A stretch of DNA of 64,000 nucleotides from JACDAE01 sp963744875. Its GTDB lineage: Bacteria > Chloroflexota > Ktedonobacteria > Ktedonobacterales > Ktedonobacteraceae. The notes below the pieces were generated by a model. It was not told where the DNA came from. It did not search any database and saw only the letters and a program-made list of their open reading frames with translations. A program made the translations under genes and the position numbers. The DNA lies in contig CAVUVQ010000030.1 in the NCBI GenBank assembly GCA_963744875.1, forward strand, positions 1 through 64,000, read 5' to 3'. Below are positions 57,920-64,000 of this stretch, piece by piece; position 1 is the first letter of the stretch, and every line of letters begins with the position of its first letter.

Positions 57920-58405
57920 CTATGCAGAACGAACAGGCGCGGCAGGGTGGCGCAGGAAGAGGAAACGTACCATGAGCAGGTAGCCGCCTGAGGCCATGCA
58001 GAAAAGAAGAAAGAGGACTATAGGGGCAAATACCGCCGCAGCGGGGAGGTCAGGAATAAAGTTGGCGCGAATACTCGTTCCCAGGAAGAGGAGGCCGCAA
58101 GCGTAAAGAGGGAGGCCGCTCAGGTAGGCCATGCGCCTCTGGACCAGCAGTTCTTTGGACTTGAAGGAACGACGCACCATGCGGGCGGCGATGAAGGTAA
58201 AGGTGACTCCAAGAACGATGTAGAGGACGAAGAGGGAGAGCCATGCTACCAGGATAAGGCCAGGGGCGATTTGATCTAGCAGCAGCAGCAGCGAGTCAAA
58301 AGCGATGAAAATGCCCACACACAGTCCAATAAACACGATGGCGGGCAACCAGAGGCGAATAAGCAGAAGTACGTCAAAGGAGAACTTTCCAATGGTTATG
58401 TTCAT
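57920..58405 (-). CDS. Four-helix membrane protein of unknown function
   Basis: I start at ATG 58405 (MNITIGKFSFDVLLLIRLWL), with AGGAAGGA upstream, instead of the longer frame to 58525. The 161-residue protein has four TM helices: PAIVFIGLCVGIFIAFDSLL, LILVAWLSLFVLYIVLGVTF, YACGLLFLGTSI and APIVLFLLFCMASGGYLLM. Short basic loops (RMVRRSFKSKELLVQRR) separate them. No family was recognised. It is encoded downstream of the BceAB-type transporter on the same strand, separated by 246 bp, and may be an accessory resistance protein. That is inference. Confidence 0.6.
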   Translation of the reverse strand: MNITIGKFSFDVLLLIRLWLPAIVFIGLCVGIFIAFDSLLLLLDQIAPGLILVAWLSLFVLYIVLGVTFTFIAARMVRRSFKSKELLVQRRMAYLSGLPLYACGLLFLGTSIRANFIPDLPAAAVFAPIVLFLLFCMASGGYLLMVRFLFLRHPAAPVRSA

Positions 58406-58651
58406 CACAAAATCCTTCCTGAATGTTTTTAAGCGATATTCGGTAACTCCCCAGGTGTGAAGCGCCGCTAGCGCTGAAATGTCCGGTCCTGACTGGAAGA
58501 GAGCATGAGGAGTTACGTTATTCATCGGTTTTCAATACGTATATAGGTTTCAATGCGTTTTTTCTTCTCAAAGCCCTACTGCTTCGAGTGTGCTCTCTTC
58601 CTCAAGTAGACCTGATATGAAATCGGCTGGCTAAGGAATTCAGGGACAATC

Positions 58652-60583
58652 TCACATCATTGTTTGTTCTAATTGATGGAGGTATTGAGTTCGTACCAGA
58701 AAGAAATAGACCATCTGGAACAGCAGGAACCCCCCAATCGTCAGGATCGTTGGAACGAAAACCTGAGCGCCCGCATGCATATTGTTCTGGACCACGATCA
58801 TGGCAAACATGGTATGGGCGATCGCCATCAGGAAGGGAGCAAAAAACAGGACCACCATCTGAAGCGTCAGACTTGCTCGCATCTCGCGTGACGTGAGACC
58901 TATTTTTAGCATGGCACGATAACGGTTTGTGTTCTCAGTCAGGCTACTATAGAGCCTGAAGTAGAGGAAACTGCTTGAGGCAATCAAGAAGATTATCGCC
59001 ACAAACAAGCCTACAAACAAGGTGATATTGGGAATTTGATAGGAATTCAGGTAATCGAGTGCATGGGACGACAGCACGAAAAAGTCCTCCGGGGAAGATC
59101 CATGCGTTGTGCTCGCGTAGATCTTTTGGGTTTGATCTTGTAAGGTAAAAGCAATCGGAAGGGTCTCTCTCCATGCTGCGATAGAATAGCCAACATACAC
59201 ATTTTGTTGCAGGCCTGTGGAATACCGCTGGTAGTCCTGATCTGGCACGATGAGCACATTCGTCAAGAAATCTTCGTTGAGTACCTGCTGGCTGTTACGA
59301 CTCACAACATGCACCCTTTGGCCGTGCGCCAGGGTGATGGTACTCCCGCTAGGGATGGGTGGATTGTTTGGATCGGGCTGAGACGTTGATACTTCAATGG
59401 CCTCACCTGGCTGCATAGAGAGCGACGAGGCGTGAACGACAGCCGCCCAGCGATTATAGTCGCTCAAGGACATACAGGGTACCGCAATGTTTTTCCCTGT
59501 AACCTCTAAGAGCGCATACGATGCCGCAACCCTGGTAGAGGAGAAATGCTGATCGTGCAAGGTCTTCTCCATCGTCTTTTCAATGGGTGCGATGGCCGCA
59601 GTCTTGCCTGGTTGAAACAAGAGCGTAAAGGCGAAGGGCATCGTATGAGCATTGGTCTGCGACTTGAGCAAGGTCAGGGCAGAGGTTGCCGTAAAGGTAA
59701 CACTCAAGATCATGGCGATAGCGAAGAAGAGACGCGCATTGTCTTTCATACTATATGCGAGATCGGACAGCCACAGCATGTGCGTTCCCCGCCAGTAAAA
59801 ACGTCGTCTCTTCTTGAGCAGTTGGATGATAAAGACGCTCAATTGAGTATAGAGAAAGTAGGTGCCAAGAGCAACCAGGACAATGACAAACACTGGTTGA
59901 ACGCCAAGGTCACCCAGAGGAGCACGATACGAGACTGCAAGTCCATAGCCTACAACCAGACACACCGCAGCAAAGAGTGCCAGAACCAGCGATGGTTTTG
60001 GCTCTGCCTTGGGTCGACGAGTTCCTTTCAACAAACTGGTTACCGAATTGTTCCGTATGAAAAGCATCGTGGCAAGAGAGACCAGCAGGAAAAGCGTCGT
60101 AAAAGCTATGCCAGTAATCAGGAGCGCTTGCACCGGAATATAGAAGGGCAAGGCGGGCATATCCAATACAACTGATCCAAGCAACAAAAAGAGTTTGGAA
60201 CCAATCAGGCCAATGACAATACCTCCACAGAGAGCTGCCAGTCCCAGCAGCATATTTTCGAGGAAGACCATCCCCATGAATTGCCGATTGGACATCCCCA
60301 GAAGAGTGAGAATACCGAATTCCTTCGTGCGCCCTTTGAGAAACGTTCCCATCGAGTACAGAATAAAAAAGAAGGCAAAAAAGAAAATGATATATTCAGC
60401 GATCTGCATACCATTGATGACGCTTTCCTTCAGGTACCCTTGCTGTAAGTTGGGATGATTCGCCAGGGTGGCATAGAGAAAAAACATCAGAATGGCAAAG
60501 GAGCTACTCAAAAAGTAGGCCGCGTAGGCACGCATGTTGCGCCTGACATTGTTGCTAGCGAATTGGAAGAACGTCATTGACAT
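58652..60583 (-). CDS. bceB: BceB-type FtsX-like ABC permease
   Basis: This 643-residue permease of antimicrobial-peptide detoxification modules has the BceB layout. An N-terminal TM (MRAYAAYFLSSSFAILMFFL) is followed by three helices including TKEFGILTLLGMSNRQFMGM, the FtsX-type coupling motif. There are further helices to about residue 300, a large extracytoplasmic domain (about 320-510) that should contact the peptide or lipid II complex, and final helices (ITLFVGLFVAIIFLIASSSF, LQMVVLFFAPFLMAIAHTMF, GGFLLFQMVYFFLVRTQYL). The start overlaps the end of the ATPase gene by 29 bp. With that ATPase it forms the transporter sensed by the linked BceS-like kinase. Confidence 0.9.
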   Translation of the reverse strand: MSMTFFQFASNNVRRNMRAYAAYFLSSSFAILMFFLYATLANHPNLQQGYLKESVINGMQIAEYIIFFFAFFFILYSMGTFLKGRTKEFGILTLLGMSNRQFMGMVFLENMLLGLAALCGGIVIGLIGSKLFLLLGSVVLDMPALPFYIPVQALLITGIAFTTLFLLVSLATMLFIRNNSVTSLLKGTRRPKAEPKPSLVLALFAAVCLVVGYGLAVSYRAPLGDLGVQPVFVIVLVALGTYFLYTQLSVFIIQLLKKRRRFYWRGTHMLWLSDLAYSMKDNARLFFAIAMILSVTFTATSALTLLKSQTNAHTMPFAFTLLFQPGKTAAIAPIEKTMEKTLHDQHFSSTRVAASYALLEVTGKNIAVPCMSLSDYNRWAAVVHASSLSMQPGEAIEVSTSQPDPNNPPIPSGSTITLAHGQRVHVVSRNSQQVLNEDFLTNVLIVPDQDYQRYSTGLQQNVYVGYSIAAWRETLPIAFTLQDQTQKIYASTTHGSSPEDFFVLSSHALDYLNSYQIPNITLFVGLFVAIIFLIASSSFLYFRLYSSLTENTNRYRAMLKIGLTSREMRASLTLQMVVLFFAPFLMAIAHTMFAMIVVQNNMHAGAQVFVPTILTIGGFLLFQMVYFFLVRTQYLHQLEQTMM

Positions 60584-61316
60584 TTCCTCCTAACAAAGCC
60601 AGTACGTCAACGATGTGCTGATAAAACGTTTGCCGATTGCTGCCACGACGAATCTCGTTGTACAAACGACCATCTTTAATAAAGATCACACGATGGCAAT
60701 AGCTTGCCGCCAGTGCATCATGGGTCACAAGCATCATCGTGGTACCCTGGACCTGATTCATCTTTTCCAGAAGTTCCATCACCGCACGAGCGGCCTTTGA
60801 GTCCAGATTGCCGGTAGGTTCATCGGCCAGCAAGAGCGAAGGGGAATGGATAAGCGCACGCGCAATAGCGGCACGCTGTGCCTGACCACCCGAGACCTCA
60901 TAGGTGCGCTTCTTGAGCAGATCTTGAATGTCCAACTGCTGCGTGATCGTTTGTAGACGCTGCTCCATTTCTTTCACACTGCACTTATCCAGCGTTAACG
61001 GGAGCACGATATTTTCGCCAATGGTCAAGGTATCGAGCAGGTTGTAATCCTGAAAGACGAAGCCTAGTTCGCGGCGTCTGAACTGAGCCAACGTATTTTT
61101 TGAGAGGGTAGAAGGATCAAAGGTATTGATAAGCACCTGGCCGGATGTGGGTGTATCGATAGTGGCAACCAGGTTCAGCAACGTTGTCTTGCCGCTTCCC
61201 GAGGGTCCCATGATCCCTACAAACTCGCGTGGGTTGAGAGAAAGATTGATATCATAGAGAGCCTGATAGGGAAGCTTGCCACCATAGATCTTATTGAGAT
61301 GAGTGAGAGTCAGCAT
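60555..61316 (-). CDS. bceA: BceA-type ABC ATPase
   Basis: The 253-residue ATPase of the MacB/LolD/BceA type is complete. It has Walker A GPSGSGKTT (37-45), a Q-loop in GFVFQDYNLLDTLTIGENI, signature YEVSGGQAQRAAIARALI, Walker B LLLADEPTGNLDSKAA and H-loop MLVTHDALAASYC. It powers the overlapping BceB permease. The operator-like CTTACA repeats at 61,394-61,420 lie about 80 bp upstream of its start, between the kinase and this gene. This suggests separate, response-regulator-driven transcription of the transporter pair. Confidence 0.93.
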   Translation of the reverse strand: MLTLTHLNKIYGGKLPYQALYDINLSLNPREFVGIMGPSGSGKTTLLNLVATIDTPTSGQVLINTFDPSTLSKNTLAQFRRRELGFVFQDYNLLDTLTIGENIVLPLTLDKCSVKEMEQRLQTITQQLDIQDLLKKRTYEVSGGQAQRAAIARALIHSPSLLLADEPTGNLDSKAARAVMELLEKMNQVQGTTMMLVTHDALAASYCHRVIFIKDGRLYNEIRRGSNRQTFYQHIVDVLALLGGNVNDVLPIR

Positions 61317-61393
61317 TGTTTGACTGTATTCCTTTCAAAATGTTTTCCTGCTGAAAGAATAACAGAGCACCAGGCCTGGTCCAATCGATTTTG

Positions 61394-61420
61394 CTTACAG
61401 GAAGCTTACATCTTTGTAAG
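61394..61420 (-). promoter_or_regulatory. Candidate BceR-like binding site upstream of bceA
   Basis: CTTACA at 61394-61399 and 61405-61410 are direct repeats 11 bp apart, the spacing of OmpR-family response-regulator half-sites. They are followed by the inverted TGTAAG at 61415-61420. The same 30-bp arrangement occurs at 63,941-63,967. Confidence 0.65.
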
Positions 61421-61436
61421 CTTCTGCCATCATGGC

Positions 61437-62426
61437 TCATAATTGTGTGCGAGAGAAGAACGTAAGATGGAAGGTTGTCCCGGTATTTACCTCAGATTCA
61501 ACCGTGATAGAATGCTCTAGCTGTTTACAGGCTTCATGAACAAGGTAGAGACCCATGCCCGTTGATTGGCGATGGGTCCGTCCATTTTCGCCAGTGAAGT
61601 ACGGCTCGAAGATGCGTGGGAGATCAGCCGCAGGAATACCTATCCCCTGATCAGCTACCGTGAGCGTAGCACGATCCCCTTGCACATGTGCAATCAGGCG
61701 CACCTTTTTGCCAGTGCCAGAAGAGTATTTAATGGCATTGATCACGAGTTGATCGATGATGAATGCCAGCCATTTCAGGTCGGAAAGAACCAGAAGAGTG
61801 GGGTTGATCTGTACCTCAGGATAAACGGCATTGCGCAGAAAGAATTGTTTGTTTTTGCGAATGACCTCGTTCGTAATTTTGTTGAGTGCGACCGGTTCGA
61901 CATGAAAATCGTTTGCAAAGGTGTCCAGGCGTGCAGTATAGAGCGTCATTTCCAAACCCTGCTGAAGCCGATCTGTCTCTTCGCGAATACTCATGAAACG
62001 CGGATCATCCTCATCTTGCGTAATGAGCGAGATCACGGACAGTGGGGTTTTCATCTGATGAACCCAGATGTTGGTAAAGGTCATATGTCTCTCCTGGGAG
62101 CGCTGGTAATGAAAGAGACGCTCCTGGTAGAAATGGTATTGGGTATGCAGTAAGTCCGTCAATGCCTTCCCAAGAGGAGAACTGCCATAATTCACGAGTG
62201 ACTCATCAAGCGACGCCAATGGAGAACTGAGCCGCCGATAGAAGATAAACTGGGTGAAGTAGCGATAGAGGAGATACCCCATGAGTGTCAGAGCACAAAG
62301 CAGGACTGCATAGAGAAGCAGATCCAGATTGTGAAATCCGGCCAGCCAGCAGATGAGGAGAATGAGGCTGAGTTGCAGCACGTTGAGAAGAAGCAAGCTT
62401 GCATGATCGCGCAAGAAAAGTTTCAT
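61437..62426 (-). CDS. bceS: BceS-type intramembrane-sensing histidine kinase
   Basis: The 329-residue kinase has two N-terminal TM helices (LLLLNVLQLSLILLICWLAG and LLLYAVLLCALTLMGYLLY) joined by a very short loop, so it cannot bind a ligand outside and should sense the transporter. The H-box is TNIWVHQMKTPLSVI with His123 as phosphorylation site, the N-box region is FIIDQLVINAIKYS and the G-boxes are TVADQGIGIPAADLPRIFEP and GMGLYLVHEACKQL. It overlaps the response-regulator gene by 4 bp (ATGA) and lies upstream of bceAB, as in classical Bce modules. Confidence 0.92.
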   Translation of the reverse strand: MKLFLRDHASLLLLNVLQLSLILLICWLAGFHNLDLLLYAVLLCALTLMGYLLYRYFTQFIFYRRLSSPLASLDESLVNYGSSPLGKALTDLLHTQYHFYQERLFHYQRSQERHMTFTNIWVHQMKTPLSVISLITQDEDDPRFMSIREETDRLQQGLEMTLYTARLDTFANDFHVEPVALNKITNEVIRKNKQFFLRNAVYPEVQINPTLLVLSDLKWLAFIIDQLVINAIKYSSGTGKKVRLIAHVQGDRATLTVADQGIGIPAADLPRIFEPYFTGENGRTHRQSTGMGLYLVHEACKQLEHSITVESEVNTGTTFHLTFFSRTQL

Positions 62427-63133
62427 AGAGCCTTTCTCCAGGTAGTATTCAAACGATATCCTGAACCACGGATGGTCTCCAGAGCATCCTCGACTCCCAC
62501 CTCTTGTAATTTTTTGCGCATGCGTGTCACATACACATTCAAGGTATTTTCCTCGACAAAGGTGGTTTCATCCCACAGGACTTCAAGCAGACGCTCACGA
62601 CTCACAACACGGTCGATATGACTGAGGAGATACTCCAGAAGTTGCGCTTCCCTTTTGCTGACGCGGGTGGTGAGTTCTGCCAGCGAAACCTGCAAGCGCT
62701 CAGGATAGAGGACTAACCCTGCGCATTCAACGATGCGCTCATCTGCATGCGAGGCGTAATCGCCGTAGGCGCGGCGCAACTGACTACGCACTTTAGCAAG
62801 AACGATCTCGTAGGAGAATGGCTTTGTGATGTAGTCGTCCGCACCATTTTCGAGGGCCATCACCTGGTCCATCGTGCTTTCACGCGCCGAGACAAAGAGA
62901 ATGGGGCAGGTAGAAACGGTGCGTATCTGCCGACACCAGTAAAAGCCATCAAAAAAGGGCAGGTTAATATCGAGCAACACAAGATCTGGTTGTATGCGCT
63001 TGAACTCATCAAAGACATGTGCGAAATCGGTGAGAGGAACAGCCGTATAACTATATTTTTCAAGGTGTGATTGCAACAACTGCGCAATTTTTGGATCGTC
63101 TTCGACGATAAGAATCGTGGATGGTAAAGGCAT
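62423..63133 (-). CDS. bceR: BceR-type OmpR-family response regulator
   Basis: The 236-residue regulator has a receiver domain with the acidic pair in VEDDPK (residues 10-15), phospho-acceptor Asp55 in VLLDINLPF, and a conserved Thr/Lys region (ALENGADDYITKPFSYE). An OmpR/PhoB winged helix (LTTRVSKREAQLLEYLLSHI, then VYVTRMRKKLQEVG and IRGSGYRL) completes it. It should activate the BceAB transporter genes through the CTTACA direct repeats. It is the first gene of the bceRS pair; 63,134-63,501 upstream has no convincing gene. Confidence 0.93.
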   Translation of the reverse strand: MPLPSTILIVEDDPKIAQLLQSHLEKYSYTAVPLTDFAHVFDEFKRIQPDLVLLDINLPFFDGFYWCRQIRTVSTCPILFVSARESTMDQVMALENGADDYITKPFSYEIVLAKVRSQLRRAYGDYASHADERIVECAGLVLYPERLQVSLAELTTRVSKREAQLLEYLLSHIDRVVSRERLLEVLWDETTFVEENTLNVYVTRMRKKLQEVGVEDALETIRGSGYRLNTTWRKAL

Positions 63134-63501
63134 AGCAGGGAGACTCCTTACAGATAGTCTTCTGATCCGAGAGCCTGAGCGGAGCGCACTCCTCTCTGGC
63201 AGATGAGCGCAGCTAGACGCTTCCGATCAGCCAGTCTGAGCAAAGCTAGACGCGAATGCGTCGTTGGCTGGCTGAATAAGGACCGTGAGAATGCGTCGTT
63301 TCTGTCAGTCTATCAAGAAGAAACGGAGTTTCGTTGGCTCTCAGGATAAGGCGTCTGCTCCTTTGGGCACATACACGCGAACATGCCGGGCCTCTCACTA
63401 GTTTCAGTACCCTCAAGCGTGTCGAGAAAGAATGGTAGCTCCAGGTGCCTCCAGCGAGGAAAGTATACCTCTTAAACCCGAAGAGGTCAAGTGGAAATGC
63501 A

Positions 63502-63747
63502 TTAGGGAAGCAGGCCGTTCCCGAAGTGCCCGTGCGAGAGAACCAACTCGGTTGCCTGGATCGTGAAGGCGATCTCATAGGCGTACTCGGCATCATCTAT
63601 GCTTGCGAATAGTTCTGGGGAGAGTACCTGTGTTGGGACATGCGCAATCGCCGTGCGCCTCCATGTGGTCATTGAACGTGTGATACGCTGGAGGAGGGTC
63701 TCGTTATTGATCAAAGGGACGGTTGGCAACATATAGTATATCTGCAT
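63502..63747 (-). CDS. Small hypothetical protein upstream of bceR
   Basis: 81 residues beginning MQIYYMLPTVPLINNETLLQ, with a helical AYEIAFTIQATELVLSHGHF toward the end. There is no TM and no recognised family. AGAGGAAC lies at ribosome-binding distance before ATG 63747. A copy of the CTTACA operator lies about 200 bp upstream (63,941-63,967), so it may be a co-regulated leader gene of the module. Alternatively the operator serves a gene outside the window. Confidence 0.45.
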   Translation of the reverse strand: MQIYYMLPTVPLINNETLLQRITRSMTTWRRTAIAHVPTQVLSPELFASIDDAEYAYEIAFTIQATELVLSHGHFGNGLLP

Positions 63748-63940
63748 GGGGTAGTTCCTCTTTCTTACTTAGTTCTCCGGATCTTCACAAACGTCATCAT
63801 GATCACATCCGGTGGCATTGTATCTAGCAGGGACGTTTTCAAGATGCAATCAAAAAGAGATGGGTGTGTTGCGTCCTGCTCATCAGTGTGCTCTTTGATG
63901 AGAGGATACCAGAAGAGAAGGGACGTTGCTATCGATTTTG

Positions 63941-63967
63941 CTTACACAAAGCTTACATCTTTGTAAG
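63941..63967 (-). promoter_or_regulatory. Second copy of the BceR-like binding site
   Basis: CTTACA at 63941-63946 and 63952-63957 and TGTAAG at 63962-63967 repeat the bceA site with identical spacing. ATCGATTTTG is also shared just outside. The site lies upstream of the minus-strand small gene and the bceRS pair, at the window edge. Confidence 0.6.
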
Positions 63968-64000
63968 TGACGAGGATGTATTCTTCCAGAGTTGGAAGAG

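Noticed and set aside
59546..60175. 209-residue plus-strand frame inside the BceB gene
   Set aside because: It is opposite a well-conserved permease and shows no domain or ribosome-binding site.
63246..63596. 116-residue minus-strand frame upstream of bceR
   Set aside because: It overlaps the better-supported 81-residue frame, has no ribosome-binding site and low-complexity Arg/Ser-rich composition.

Overview
The window most likely comes from a large-genome, sporulating, Actinobacteria-like Chloroflexota of the Ktedonobacterales type. This is inferred from gene content, not from a marker gene: XRE-HTH/NB-ARC/TPR regulators, a class II lanthipeptide cluster, Rhs proteins, an ECF sigma/zf-HC2/ABC operon, an orphan NACHT tail and many decayed repeats. 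No rRNA, tRNA, CRISPR array or replication origin was seen. The left half is AT-richer. The aldo/keto reductase and TetR genes near 40-45 kb are visibly GC-richer, which suggests transfer.

Layout. 1-0.55 kb: a non-coding repeat (family A). 0.55-11.1 kb: a divergent XRE/NB-ARC/TPR regulator faces a class II lanthipeptide operon. That operon holds a short frameshifted HlyD-like adaptor, a C39-peptidase/ABC exporter, two tandem precursors with near-identical leaders, a small Bles03/DUF1917-like protein and a LanM synthetase. 11.1-16.1 kb: repeat B1, a transposase remnant, an inverted Rhs remnant joined head-on to the 3' end of a surface-repeat gene, and repeat B2. 16.1-17.3 kb: a frameshifted Gpi18-like mannosyltransferase. 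17.5-27.3 kb: a large, heavily disrupted Rhs gene with a C-terminal nuclease-like tip, followed by a HEAT-repeat protein and a barstar-HEAT protein as probable immunity genes. 27.7-34.8 kb (minus): a roughly 2,300-codon secreted protein of 12 beta-rich modules, interrupted by frameshifts. 35-36.3 kb: a second XRE/NB-ARC regulator. 36.3-37.5 kb: repeat B3 abutting a truncated methyltransferase.

37.5-45 kb: small detoxification and regulatory genes (VOC protein, AraC, two TetR, MDR oxidoreductase, broken carboxylesterase, aldo/keto reductase), with clear palindromic operators at two promoters. 45-46.7 kb: repeat A2 and flanking remnants. 46.8-51 kb: an ECF sigma factor, membrane-bound zf-HC2 anti-sigma factor, a 33-residue single-TM microprotein and a three-gene ABC transporter, tightly packed. 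51.2-55.8 kb: an IS630 remnant, a decayed LVIVD gene, an HbpS/UPF0303 protein, a ketoglutarate-semialdehyde-type aldehyde dehydrogenase and a convergent FAH-family protein, consistent with oxidative pentose or sugar-acid catabolism. 56-57 kb: an orphan C-terminal NACHT tail. 57-57.8 kb: repeat A3. 57.9-63.1 kb (minus): a membrane protein and a BceRS/BceAB-type antimicrobial-peptide sensing and detoxification module with a direct-repeat operator that occurs twice.

Frame breaks are unusually common. Several repair exactly by changing one homopolymer by one base, so part of the apparent pseudogenisation may be sequencing error. Others, such as the truncated methyltransferase, the Rhs chimera and the transposase remnants, are genuine rearrangements.
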